Below the pieces are notes generated by a model. It had not been told where the DNA came from. It searched no databases and saw only the letters and a program-made list of their open reading frames with translations. From the NCBI GenBank assembly GCA_037349105.1, contig JAYJMM010000100.1, forward strand, positions 1,582,501-1,646,500: 64,000 nt of DNA. Direction: 5' to 3'. How positions within the stretch are numbered: the first letter of the stretch is position 1; the number at the start of each line of letters is the position of its first letter. Source of the DNA: Limnomonas spitsbergensis. Lineage: Eukaryota; Chlorophyta; Chlorophyceae; Chlamydomonadales. A program made the translations under genes and the position numbers. Shown here piece by piece: positions 8,541 to 17,577 of the stretch.

Positions 8541-11246
8541 TCATGCCTCTCCTTTCAGTGGCCACTTGTCTTGCTTGGCCTGCCGACCAGCTGCTGCTGT
8601 GGCTGTTTTCTGCGGTAGCTGCTCCGCCGGCCCTATCCCCTGGCTTCGACTGCTGCACGCCTGGGGCCTGGCTGTTGTGACTGCCTGTGGTCTGCTGTGC
8701 AGCACTTGCACTGGCCCTGCTGTCCCAAGGGCTGATATCCTCTCCGTCAGCTCCTCCTGTAGATCCCTGACCGCCCTGCTGTAACCTCCCATCCTGGGGT
8801 TCGAATCGGGCTGTGGCAGCATTCTGAGTCGGAAAAGCAGGCTAGCCTCATGGCCTGCCTCTTGCTGCCCCATTTCCCGCCTTCTTAGCACGTCCAGCTG
8901 ATCCACGAAGTTCCTGAGCACTGCCATCCAGCACCCCGTACTGTATGATGCCGGGTCACCCCAGGGCTCCCTTGCTGCTGCCTGCACTGGCGGGCTGATC
9001 TGGGCGTCCCCTGGGCGCCTGCTGCCCGCCTCGCCTGTTGCTGCCTCCTTGGGATCGAAAGCGTACTGGTCTGCTGCCTGCCGCGGGCTGACCCCCACTG
9101 CGGCCTGGTGCGCCTCCTCTTCTAGTGCGATCTCGCTACCGCGCTCTATCGCGGCTCTCCTGATTCTGCGCTCCTCCATGGCTGCTTGCTCCTGAACGAC
9201 ACTGCGCATCCACTCTTGCCGTAGCTGTAACAACTCCTCCTCGAGGCCCCACCCTGGACTCCCTGGTCCAGGGCCTGCGTCGGTTGGCTCTTCCATCCCA
9301 TCCGCATCCCCGGCATCTGCTCTTGTGATGCTGATCCTTTCCGGGAACGGGTTTCCGTCAGCGCCCCACTCCTCTTCCGACTCTGAATCCTGCACCAGTG
9401 ATGGTGGCCCTTCCGAAGGGTCTTCGTTCGCCTCTCCTAGCAGTACCGTGCCCTCCTGGCGGGGGTGAAGCTCTTCGCTGGACCTTGGATCCCTGCTGTC
9501 CAGGTCTCCTGCAAGTGGTCTGCTGGTACTGTCCGGGGGTGTCTGGGGCTCCGCCCGATCCCCGGTCTCAGCCTCCAGGGCTGACACCTCCATCTCCCCT
9601 ATGGGCTCCAGCCATTCCCAAGAGGATGCTGTTGCCCCGAGTGTGGTGACGAAGGCGACATGGCCCCGTTCTGGTGGCTCGTATGCGTCCTGGATCGGTC
9701 CGTCACTGTCAGCAGCGGGGTCCCAATAGTGGGCACCCCATCTGCCCACTATCCAGCGTCCCAGCACGGGCTGAGTCCTCAGCTCTTCCAGCTCCTCCAT
9801 GTAGGTATCCGATCCTGCTCCTCTGAACAAGGGATGCAGCGTGCGCACCCCTGCCGGGTGCGCCTGCCTCCACAGCTGTACTGTCATGCCGTTTGCTTGC
9901 CAATAAGGCCCCACGCTGCTGGCCCTGTTGTCGCGCCACGCTCTTCTCTCCCAGCGCACCCACTGGTGCACGCACGCTTCTAACCGTTCCACTGCGAACG
10001 GCGAGCGCGCGAACTCCTCTTCGTCTTCCCACATGGGTCCATCTGCTGGCGACCTCTGGGTCCCATATGGCCATGTGGGGCAGTCTGTCATTTCCAGCGG
10101 CGCCCACTGATCATCCACGCCCCACACATGCCGCATGGCTGCTGACAGCTGGCCCGGTAGCAAAACCCGTTGCAACGCCATGAGCATGACTGCCCATGTC
10201 GCTGGGTCTGCTCCCCTGGCGTGCGTGTGCGCGTGGAATTCTGCCTCGTCGACTGATGCGCACTTGGTGATCGCCACGTTCCCTTCGCTCCTTGCGAACA
10301 GGAAGACTGGCATGTCATCCCGCGACGCATGCATGTGGATCCATGCCTCTGAAACAGGCATTTCTCCCTCTTCCAGCTCCTCGTAGTAGTAAGTTACCAG
10401 CTGCTGAACTGGGATGGCTGCCCTGGCTTCCCCAGGAACCACTCCCCACGGTACAGCTTGCCCTGCGACCATCCTGGGGATGGTGACCGACGCCTCAACG
10501 GTGGCCTCACACCGCCTTGGTCTATCGGAATGGCACAGCCCTGCCCCGCCATAGGTTCCATCCTCTGACCTGTCACCCCCTCCGTGCCCTCCTAAGGCCT
10601 GCACGGGCACGTAGAAAGCGCGGTCTCTGAGAGCGGGGTGCTCCATCAACTGATGGACGCAGTCCTCCGCCCATGGCGTGCGCATGAACCCGGGCTGCGC
10701 GCTCTGCCACACCCCCTCGGTGCGCGTGCTATCCGGCACGTCTGGGTGCGCCCTGTCGGCTGCGGCCACCGCTGTGATGCCTTCTTTGACGGCTAGGTCC
10801 ACCATCTCGTTAACGCAGTATGCGTAGATGGGTTGCTGTGACCACCCCCTCTGTATAATATCCTCCATCCTTGTGCTGGGCTGTATGAACCCCTTGAGTG
10901 CTGCACCCAGCAGGAATGCTGTCACCGCGTCCCACGGAAAAATCAGTCTGGCCACTGCCTGCATGGCTGCCGCTATGTTGACACACGTCTGCGTCCTGCC
11001 TTCCAGGAGCCTGTGGTTCTGCAACCTACACAGCCCGTCCTTGGACTGTGCTGGCAGAGTGATCATAGCCTCTGAAGACGACACCTCTGGCATTTCTTCC
11101 CCCAGGCGGTACCACTGCACGAAGCACCTGCTCTCTGGCAGTCTCGGCGGGTCTGGCCTAGGGCGAACCCGCCCTCTGCTGCCCAACCTGTCCCGGCGGC
11201 CTTCACCGCCCTGGTTGAACCGGGAATGCCATGCAGCGGGCCTCAT
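8541..11246 (-). CDS. 901-residue retrotransposon protein of unknown function
   Basis: A long intact frame upstream of pol on the same strand. No family was recognised. The first half has globular-looking sequence rich in Trp, His and hydrophobic residues (for example HAHTHARGADPATW and AAMRHVWGVDDQW). The middle (about residues 530-650) is acidic and Ser/Pro-rich. The last third has Glu/Gln/Arg-rich helices likely to form a coiled coil (LRQEWMRSVVQEQAAMEERR), then a basic tail. It has no zinc knuckle and shows no clear resemblance by eye to the Gag at 1-3403. The position suggests an extra Gag-side or accessory protein. The first residues overlap another frame, so the true N-terminus may lie upstream across a frameshift near 11,220. 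Confidence 0.6.
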   Translation of the reverse strand: MRPAAWHSRFNQGGEGRRDRLGSRGRVRPRPDPPRLPESRCFVQWYRLGEEMPEVSSSEAMITLPAQSKDGLCRLQNHRLLEGRTQTCVNIAAAMQAVARLIFPWDAVTAFLLGAALKGFIQPSTRMEDIIQRGWSQQPIYAYCVNEMVDLAVKEGITAVAAADRAHPDVPDSTRTEGVWQSAQPGFMRTPWAEDCVHQLMEHPALRDRAFYVPVQALGGHGGGDRSEDGTYGGAGLCHSDRPRRCEATVEASVTIPRMVAGQAVPWGVVPGEARAAIPVQQLVTYYYEELEEGEMPVSEAWIHMHASRDDMPVFLFARSEGNVAITKCASVDEAEFHAHTHARGADPATWAVMLMALQRVLLPGQLSAAMRHVWGVDDQWAPLEMTDCPTWPYGTQRSPADGPMWEDEEEFARSPFAVERLEACVHQWVRWERRAWRDNRASSVGPYWQANGMTVQLWRQAHPAGVRTLHPLFRGAGSDTYMEELEELRTQPVLGRWIVGRWGAHYWDPAADSDGPIQDAYEPPERGHVAFVTTLGATASSWEWLEPIGEMEVSALEAETGDRAEPQTPPDSTSRPLAGDLDSRDPRSSEELHPRQEGTVLLGEANEDPSEGPPSLVQDSESEEEWGADGNPFPERISITRADAGDADGMEEPTDAGPGPGSPGWGLEEELLQLRQEWMRSVVQEQAAMEERRIRRAAIERGSEIALEEEAHQAAVGVSPRQAADQYAFDPKEAATGEAGSRRPGDAQISPPVQAAAREPWGDPASYSTGCWMAVLRNFVDQLDVLRRREMGQQEAGHEASLLFRLRMLPQPDSNPRMGGYSRAVRDLQEELTERISALGTAGPVQVLHSRPQAVTTARPQACSSRSQGIGPAEQLPQKTATAAAGRQAKQDKWPLKGEA

Positions 11247-11980
11247 GCCATGCAGCGGGCCTCTCGCCCCTGCTGCGGCTGCGCTGCAGCCCTCTGTCCG
11301 CCTCTTCCCATCTTTCAGGGTTGGAAAGAGAGGTGGTACTGTGATGGGTCCTAACGGGCCCCGCCGTATTGTCCTCTTGACTCAAAGCTGCTGCCCCCCT
11401 GGCCCTTGGGTGGTGAACCTGCACGCTGAGCCAATCCCGGGTCCCGGTGGCTGCTCCCGCTACCTCGCCGCCTGTGTCGTTGTTGCCCTCCGGGGTACCT
11501 GGGCAGAGCATGGCAGCTTCCTCCTCACGCACTGTTAAAGGATCTTGAGGCTCATAGCCTTCCTCTGAGACGCTGGAGCCGTCCCCACTGGCACTGGTTT
11601 CCCATTCGTCTACCCTGTTCTGGAGTCCTGCCTCCCGCTCTAGCCTTTCAAACTCATCCACTCATCTGGGCATCGTAGATGTCCCATTCTTTGTTGAGAA
11701 ACTTCTGGAACATGCCAGGCCATCCCTCACACGGGGCCGGGCATCCCCTTTGCTGGAAGTTCCTGAGAAACTCTACTGCATGTGCCATGGATCTGGCTGA
11801 CCCTGCGGGCCGCGTACCATAGTGATTCATGGCCAGGGCCTCTACCGCCATCTGCCAGTGGTGCCTTTGCTGGGCCACCTGCCCCTTTGGCACCACCTGG
11901 AATGTTACAGGCATTGCTGCGGCCTGGTGGCCCACAATTTGTGTCGCTGCGATCTGCCCAAACCCCTCGTGGACAGACAT
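11203..11980 (-). pseudogene. Gag-side upstream fragment, frameshifted
   Basis: Two overlapping minus-strand frames (11,661-11,203 and about 11,980-11,654) appear to be one protein split by frameshifts and leading into the 901-residue frame. The upstream part has helical sequence such as QMAVEALAMNHYG and GMFQKFLNKEWDIYDAQ. The downstream part is acidic and Ser-rich. Its N-terminus is cut where plus-strand pol linker begins, near 11,990. No family was recognised. Confidence 0.5.
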
Positions 11981-11995
11981 CATACAAGACATACA

Positions 11996-12053
11996 GCCGA
12001 CGCGGCACAGGAACCAGGTGGGAACACACCTGAGGAACAAGCTGATGTTGAAA
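11996..12053 (+). repeat. 58-bp pol linker copy leading into integrase
   Basis: Inverted partner of 4628-4685, with one mismatch. Here the reading frame continues into integrase, so this copy shows the original order of pol: methyltransferase, linker, integrase. Confidence 0.85.
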
Positions 12054-13492
12054 TCGAGGTGACCAGGGACACAGAGGGTGAGAAGGACCCGCCAGGATGT
12101 CCTGCAGGACCATCGGCCAGGGTTGATGTGTGGGCAGATGAACATGTATTGAGGTTTCTCCGCGAGAAGACATATGTTCATGGAACAGAGCTAGGAGAAC
12201 AGACCAGAATACAGCGCAGAGCGGCGCCATTCCAGTGGGAATCAGAGAGGGGAGGAGTACTGATGAGACTCATGCCTGACGGTAGACGTTGTGTGGTGCC
12301 CAGGCCAAAGGACAGGCTTGCAGTGATCCAGACAGCCCATGCAGGTACGGGCCATTTTGGCAGCCACCGCACGGCTTTCATGGTCATGCAGCAGCATTGG
12401 TGGCGGGGGCTTAGAGCAGCAGTCAAGAAGGCAGTGCAGGAATGCGGTGTGTGTGACAGGGCCAGGGCGTCCACGTTCAATCACATACAGCCCAACCTGC
12501 ACCCGCTACCCATTGAGGGGTTGTTTTTCCGGTGGGGAGTGGACATGTGTGGTCCATTCACGACCACTTCCAGGGGCAATCGGTTTGTGATGGTTTGTGT
12601 GGAGCGTTACTCCAAATGGGTGGAGTTGATCCCCATTCCAAGCAAGGCGTCTGATGTGACGGCCTTGGCATTCTTTCAAAATGTTGTTGCACGATTCGGA
12701 GGATGCGCAGAAGTGGTGACAGACCAGGGAACAGAGTTCCAGGGTGAATTTCAGGACATGTTGTTGGACTGCTTCATTGATCACCGCACCACTTCTGCCA
12801 ACCATCCCCAGGCAGACGGGCTATCAGAGAGGGCTGTCCAGACCCTCAAGGCAGGCCTGCGCAAGTGCTGCGAGGAAGGCAGCAGCGACGAGTCTTGGGA
12901 CAAGATGGTGCCCTGGGTAGCCCTAGGCTTCCGGTGCTCGCCGCAGCGGGCCACGCGCATGGCGCCGTACGAGGTGATGTTCGGGCAGAGACCCACCTTT
13001 CCCTCCAGAGTGGGGGCGGACCTCTGGAACACAGCCAAGGTGGCAACAGCAGAAGAGGCAGCAGACCTGCTCTTGGCCAGAGTGGCCAGGATCAAAGAGG
13101 CACTGCCAGTCGCGGGTGAGCATCTGAAAATTGCGCAGCACCGCGACAAGCTGCGATATGCACGCATTCGTGGGGGAGGGTATGTCCCCCAGGTCAGGCG
13201 TTTTGCAGAGGGAGATTACGTGTATGTGAAGTATTCATCAGAACGACGCAGCCTCGATCCCAAGGCCAGGCCTGAGATCCTAAGGGTGAAGACACTGGGG
13301 GCGACGGGAACCTTGGTTTTGGAGGGGGCAGATGGCCTCACAGTAACAGAGAATGCTGTCAATTGTTCTCCATGCCACTTGCCCAACCTCAGGGGAGTGG
13401 TTGATTTCAGTGGAACCAGACCCAATAACAGCCTGTCATGCGAGGTGTGCCAGCTGCCTGATCGCGGAGAGCGAGGTGATGCTTTTGTGTGA
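11996..13492 (+). CDS. Ty3/gypsy integrase
   Basis: The frame is open from 11,822, but the first 58 codons are antisense Gag sequence; real coding begins at the linker near 11,996. Numbering from 11,822, the zinc-binding HHCC domain is H173, H178, C208 and C211. The catalytic core has D241 (WGVDMCGPF), D301 (VVTDQGTEF) and E337 (LSERAVQTLK), giving the retroviral/Ty3 D-D-35-E spacing. The block APYEVMFGQRPTFP follows, then a C-terminal beta-barrel-like part (FAEGDYVYVKYSS). All catalytic residues are intact. It would insert element cDNA into the host genome. The start codon is missing because the N-terminal part of pol lies inverted at 4605-8292. The 3' end overlaps the PHD-finger frame by about 140 bp. 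Confidence 0.92.
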   Translation, partial: ADAAQEPGGNTPEEQADVEIEVTRDTEGEKDPPGCPAGPSARVDVWADEHVLRFLREKTYVHGTELGEQTRIQRRAAPFQWESERGGVLMRLMPDGRRCVVPRPKDRLAVIQTAHAGTGHFGSHRTAFMVMQQHWWRGLRAAVKKAVQECGVCDRARASTFNHIQPNLHPLPIEGLFFRWGVDMCGPFTTTSRGNRFVMVCVERYSKWVELIPIPSKASDVTALAFFQNVVARFGGCAEVVTDQGTEFQGEFQDMLLDCFIDHRTTSANHPQADGLSERAVQTLKAGLRKCCEEGSSDESWDKMVPWVALGFRCSPQRATRMAPYEVMFGQRPTFPSRVGADLWNTAKVATAEEAADLLLARVARIKEALPVAGEHLKIAQHRDKLRYARIRGGGYVPQVRRFAEGDYVYVKYSSERRSLDPKARPEILRVKTLGATGTLVLEGADGLTVTENAVNCSPCHLPNLRGVVDFSGTRPNNSLSCEVCQLPDRGERGDAFV

Positions 13493-13934
13493 TGCCTGCA
13501 ATACAGGTTGGCACATGGATTGCTTGGTGCCAGTACTCGAGAAGGTGCCTGAGGGCGAGTGGTTGTGCCCACAATGCACACCTGATGACAAGGGAGCTGG
13601 GCCCGCTGCAATAGCAGGGCCCGCTACAGAAGATCGCAGTTTGCAGGCCCAGGGGCGGCCGAGCCCAGCAGCCAGAGCGGCTGCCAGGACAGCCCAGGAG
13701 GCCAACGTCATGGACAGGCCTGAGGTGGAAGTCATGGCCACCAACCCAGCAACAAGGCAAATGGAGCGGGGCATCGCAAGACCAATGGCGAACGGGTTGT
13801 ACGACATCTCGTACACCACTGGCCGGGGAGAGGCCAATGTCACCCCGAGAGCAGTTACAAGAAGGGCTAAGGTGGCCAAGGAAGCAGCAAGGGAAGAAGA
13901 GGAGTCAGCCCTTGAGGAGCTTACCGAGACCTGA
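13353..13934 (+). CDS. PHD-finger protein or C-terminal extension of integrase
   Basis: 193 residues in a frame overlapping the end of integrase. Residues 32-75 form a complete Cys4-His-Cys3 PHD finger: C32, C35, C46, C49, H54, C57, C72 and C75, with the usual aromatic residue before the histidine (GWHMDC). The rest is Ala/Arg/Glu-rich, with a putative basic patch (TRRAKVAKEAAREEEES). PHD fingers of this type usually read histone H3 tails, so a role in choosing chromatin targets is a reasonable inference, comparable to the chromodomain on many Ty3/gypsy integrases. Whether it is made by frameshifting from integrase or as a separate protein cannot be seen. The ATG at 13,353 is formal only. Confidence 0.8.
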   Translation: MLSIVLHATCPTSGEWLISVEPDPITACHARCASCLIAESEVMLLCDACNTGWHMDCLVPVLEKVPEGEWLCPQCTPDDKGAGPAAIAGPATEDRSLQAQGRPSPAARAAARTAQEANVMDRPEVEVMATNPATRQMERGIARPMANGLYDISYTTGRGEANVTPRAVTRRAKVAKEAAREEEESALEELTET

Positions 13935-14587
13935 GGCCGAGCCCAGAGCGGCAAGGCCGCTGAGCACGTGACGTCACCCACGCCGTAACTGGCAAGGAGC
14001 GGGCAGGCGCCTACAGAGCAGAAAATGCAGACGCAAAGCGGCTTGTCCTAGTACCCGGCAGGCAGTGGGCCGGCAGCCAGCGGACCGAAGACGGAAGATG
14101 CAGGAGTGGAGTTAAAGCTATCGCAGCAGCATAGTGAAATTTGTTTCTCAAACACCATAGCAGCAAGGCTACGGTAGTACATATGTTATGACGATGATGA
14201 GCGAGGAGAATTAGTCAACTCGGGCAATGATACCACAGTAGGGGGCGGATCACGCTGCTACGGCGCACATTTCCTGTGGCCAGTGAAGACCAGGCGGCTA
14301 TGGCGCAGTGGGGCGAGAGCAGCGGTTGTTCTTAGCTTGACCTGATGACTTTGAAAATTTCTCTGTTTGCTAGCCAGTAGTGGGCTGAACAGCTTGGATT
14401 TGTAGGATTCTACGCATTGCGCTTCAGCTGAGACTCGGTGGATTTTTTTTTTAGTTCTGATTGAAGAAGGCCTGAAACAGGCAGATTTGCTGAGATGATT
14501 TGAGCTTCTACGTACATATTTTTCCAGAATTTCTTTCAGTGCCACCCCTTTTCCGGCTCCCCGCGCATGCCTGGAGGGCTTAACGCT
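13935..14587 (+). other. 3' untranslated part of the retrotransposon
   Basis: No coding region was recognised between the PHD frame and the purine tract. It contains a short AT-rich stretch near 14,420-14,460. Confidence 0.45.
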
Positions 14588-14604
14588 GGGGAGCGGGGGG
14601 CGAG
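14588..14604 (+). other. Polypurine-tract-like sequence before the 3' LTR
   Basis: GGGGAGCGGGGGGCGAG lies directly before the repeated LTR sequence. Purine tracts at this position prime plus-strand DNA synthesis in LTR elements. It has two C interruptions, so it is a likely but imperfect tract. Confidence 0.6.
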
Positions 14605-15088
14605 TAAAGTAGTAGGGGCGGTACCCACGAGACGGAGACTTCCAGGCAGAGACATCCAGTTAGGGACTTCCAGTTATAGTTATCTTGTTAACAAGCTCTT
14701 GTCTGTAGTACAAGGAGCATGAGTGTACGGTGATGTACCGTATTTGTGAGTAGATGACACCTCTCTAAGGTGTCCTGACCGGAGTTTACGGTATTTACCA
14801 TAGTATTGCAGTTACTGCTTTATGGTGCGACAGCTGTCACAGTATATTACCGTATACGTGACAGAACCGTGTAGACCGCAGTCGGCGGCCTCGGGGCCTC
14901 CGCAGCTTATCTGCGGAGTCTCCGGATTTGAACTGAGACCTAGAAACCCGCTTACGCAGGGTGAAGTGCATAATTTACCGTACTCTGAATTGGGCCTGCC
15001 GGGTCCCTATATCCCGGCAATTGCCTAAACTAGTTACTTCGTCCCTTTCTAAAGGACAGACCTCTATTGTAACAAGCACCGGCCGTCA
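14605..15088 (+). repeat. LTR of the retrotransposon
   Basis: The segment runs from just after the purine tract to a GTCA end three bases before a PBS-like sequence, about 484 bp. The first 228 bp recur at 15,473-15,700 with two mismatches. The interior is rich in GTACGG/CCGTA-type motifs and short hairpins. The terminal TG expected of many LTRs is not obvious, so the exact left end is uncertain. Confidence 0.65.
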
Positions 15089-15091
15089 TCC

Positions 15092-15103
15092 TGGTATGAG
15101 ACC
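15092..15103 (+). other. Primer-binding-site-like sequence
   Basis: TGGTATGAGACC begins with TGG (pairing with tRNA CCA) and matches the common initiator-Met PBS TGGTATCAGAGC at 10 of 12 positions. It lies three bases after the putative LTR end, where a PBS belongs. The minus-strand junction at 4626/4628 cuts through the equivalent site. Confidence 0.55.
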
Positions 15104-15470
15104 TACAGCGTTCAAATAAGTCAGTACCTTAATCCGAGTCAAGACTAGCTCAGCCTCAGCTGAACTAGCTGGAGACAATTACCCCAGTAGAGAACCGAGA
15201 CCCTGCAGAAGAAGAAGTACGCAGTCTACGTCCCGGCTACCTCACCGCGTGTCACGCGGTAAGTGCCCTTAACATAGCCCTGCTGGATCGCGCCCAGACG
15301 GCCAGAAGGCCTACGCTACCTTAGTCTATTGCTATACATACAAATATCCAGCTCAGCTGCTTAACTCGCTGAGCACTCGCAGCCAATGAAGAGTCACTGA
15401 GTCTGCCCGTAGGCGTCCGTCACTGCCGGGAGGAAAGAAGTCCGCCACGGACCTGAAGCGCACATCGCGT
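15098..15470 (+). repeat. Retrotransposon leader repeat, arm 2
   Basis: Inverted partner of 4254-4626. It follows the PBS-like site and ends directly against a second LTR start at 15,471. This looks like a tandem or internally deleted element: LTR, leader, then the next LTR. Confidence 0.8.
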
Positions 15471-15700
15471 AGTAAAGTAGTAGGGGCGGTACCCACGAGA
15501 CGGAGACTTCCAGGCAGAGACATCCAGTTAGGGACTTTCAGTTATAGTTATCTTGTTAACAAGATCTTGTCTGTAGTACAAGGAGCATGAGTGTACGGTG
15601 ATGTACCGTATTTGTGAGTAGATGACACCTCTCTAAGGTGTCCTGACCGGAGTTTACGGTATTTACCATAGTATTGCAGTTACTGCTTTATGGTGCGACA
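15471..15700 (+). repeat. Truncated second LTR copy
   Basis: Direct repeat of 14,603-14,832 (230 bp, two mismatches by eye). Homology stops abruptly after GGTGCGACA. The near-identity indicates a recent duplication or insertion. Confidence 0.85.
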
Positions 15701-16069
15701 AACTGCTTGGCTGTAATTTGAAAAAAATGGGAAGACATGACACAAAAAGGGGGACGGGAAAGGCCGAAAACAGGAGGGAAACAATAGGTGGGGCCTCCTT
15801 GCATAAATGTCAATGACATGACACCTATGGGCCATGCTGCAAATGCTCGGCTACATGGGCGCTCGACTTTCTGGTCTGGAAGGAAGATAAACTTAAGGCT
15901 AGAGGAACATACGGAAAAGGATAAGGATACAAACAATCCCATACAGTGAAGGCAGTCCGACGTAAAACCAGCCCGTCCAGATCATAGCTTTGAAAAAAGA
16001 AGAAAGAAACAAACTAGCAAGTATGGAACACTATTCCTAGGCTGCATCTTTGGTTGAAGGTGGGCGTGC
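15701..16069. other. Non-coding spacer between LTR and LINE
   Basis: No gene was seen. At about 15,805-15,865 there is a reverse-oriented relic of the LINE-tail motif family (GGGCC...GGCGC with a CGTTAC-like end). Confidence 0.5.
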
Positions 16070-17577
16070 ATGCGTCATAAGAGCACTAGCCATGTGCCTT
16101 GCACCCGCGGTATCAAGCAGGGATGCCCAGTCATCCCCCTCCTTGCCAGTCTGTATAGCAACGATCTGCCGGGCATGATCGCAGCCCAGAGCCATGCAGA
16201 GGGCATTATGCTGGGGGCAGGGCGGCGGCTCAGGTGCCTCTTATATGCGGATGATCTCACCCTGCTAGCCAGCAGCCCGGCAGGGCTGCAACGCATGCTA
16301 GATGCCCTGCATGCGTATGCGGCGGTCAAGCAGCTTTAGGTCTACGTTAACAAGACAGAGATATTGGAGTTTGGCAGCCGCTTAGCTGCGCAGCGCCGGC
16401 AATCAGCCCATCCTTGCATGTATGGCCCCGATAAGATAGTTTTGAAGCAAGTCCAGGATTTCAAGTTCTTGGGCATCATTCAGCACGAGAGCAGCATCAC
16501 GAGGAAGGCCATGCAAGGTAGAGAGATGCCTTTCGCTACAGCGTTGCACCGTGTCCGCCGCATGGCCACCAAGGTGCACCTCAGGCATCATCTGCCTTCA
16601 CGCATCCGGTTGGCATCTGTCTATGCAGCGCCTGCGACCAACTATGGTGATGTGGTGTGGGCCACCGGTCACCTTAGGCCGCGGCATTGCCTCAAGAGCA
16701 AGATGCAGTCCAGCTTCCCCCATGAGAGAGCTGCAGATCCAGCCGTTATAGCGAAGTTGGTGGCAGCATGTACTTAGCTTCTACAAGGCAGCGGTCGCAC
16801 CAGCAGCACAGCAAGACATCACACTCATGGCGGCATGGTCTTCTTTGCCTTCCCGGCCTCTCCTTTGTTCCTTTCCATACCTCTTCTTTTTAGTTTCTTC
16901 TTTTCTCCCTTCTGAACAGTTGGGCGCCCACGCGGCCGAGCTTCGAGCGGGCCCATAGGTGTAACGTTATTAACTCATGGCGGCAGTCATGCATGGCGGC
17001 CGACATGCAGCTCGCTGTCAGGCTGGGCACCGGCGGGCGCAATTGGTGCAGTGCTTTGTTAGGTGCCTTGCTGGAGCTGGAGCTGGGATCAGCCGATCCC
17101 AAACTGCTACAGACAGCAACTGACCTACAGCCGCTGACTGTCAGAGAGGTGCTAGCGCTAGTTGATGCATCATACGAGCGGGCGCAGCTGGATGCAGCTG
17201 GCAGAGGGGACCCCAGAGATCCTGCCACTGAACACATGTCTGCGGCCGCCTACCACACCTGGTTTCAGTCTACGGCGGGCGCCGTGCTGGCGCATGCCAG
17301 GGGCCGCTACAACCGAAAGGAGTGTGCTTGCGTGTGCACGTGGTCAGCAGCGTGACAGGCGGTGTTGCATGCGATGTTGGCTAGGGGAGACGGCGACCAT
17401 GTGGGGGACGCGCTGCATGCTTGTTTTCAATGCCCCAGCCTGCTGGATCAACCTAGAGAGCGGGGATGGGCAGGTCCTCCGAACGGTGCTAGCGACTTTT
17501 TAGAGTTATACCGGGGCATGCTTGGGTGGGATGCCCTGGCCTTTGTGGACGACGTGGTAGATATCGTTGAGACGTAG
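16070..17577 (+). pseudogene. LINE reverse transcriptase relic, copy 1
   Basis: The frame from 16,070 reads through one in-frame TAG (16,337-16,339) to 16,777. It shows the non-LTR RT signatures GIKQGCPVIPLLASLY, the catalytic LLYADDLTLLA (YADD near 16,243-16,254) and the thumb motif FKFLGII. After an inserted short retroposon, further frames at 16,993-17,355 and 17,362-17,577 give the C-terminal part, including the zinc-knuckle-like HVGDALHACFQCPSL and the end FVDDVVDIVET. The 5' half (endonuclease) is missing, as is usual for 5'-truncated LINEs. Copy 2 lies at 28,798-30,114. The stop and frame changes make it inactive. Confidence 0.85.
16836..16972 (+). mobile_element. 137-bp retroposed LINE tail with target-site duplication
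   Basis: The insert is flanked by perfect 13-bp direct repeats ACTCATGGCGGCA at 16,823-16,835 and 16,973-16,985. The paralogous LINE copy near 29,490-29,510 lacks it, giving an empty site. It is pyrimidine-rich and ends with a GGGCGCCC...GCGGCCGAGC hairpin-like block and GGTGTAACGTTATTA. A close relative is at about 54,700-54,838. This fits a short LINE 3' end or SINE inserted by target-primed reverse transcription. Confidence 0.8.

Larger units (their letters stand above)
1..15700. mobile_element. Rearranged Ty3/gypsy-type LTR retrotransposon region
   Basis: All coding parts of a large Ty3/gypsy-like element are present, but in two orientations. Minus strand, 5' to 3': an incomplete Gag-side fragment (about 11,980 down to 8541), the start of RT, RT-RNase H-methyltransferase ending near 4628, then a leader (4626-4254) and a second Gag with a zinc knuckle that runs off the window start. 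Plus strand: the pol linker, integrase, PHD finger, purine tract, LTR, PBS-like site, leader copy and a truncated LTR. The integrase is therefore inverted relative to the RT it should follow. A 58-bp linker occurs at both breakpoints in opposite orientation. Frameshifts and stops show that this copy is dead. An inversion, an aberrant reverse-transcription product or a misassembly could each explain the layout. Confidence 0.85.

Noticed and set aside
11822..11995. N-terminal 58 codons of the integrase frame
   Set aside because: This stretch is antisense to Gag-side sequence; homology to pol begins only at the 58-bp linker.
13430..13492. PHD finger split by a frameshift (a second CxxC, CEVC, in the integrase frame)
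   Set aside because: The other frame alone contains all eight zinc ligands with normal spacing, so no frameshift inside the finger is needed.
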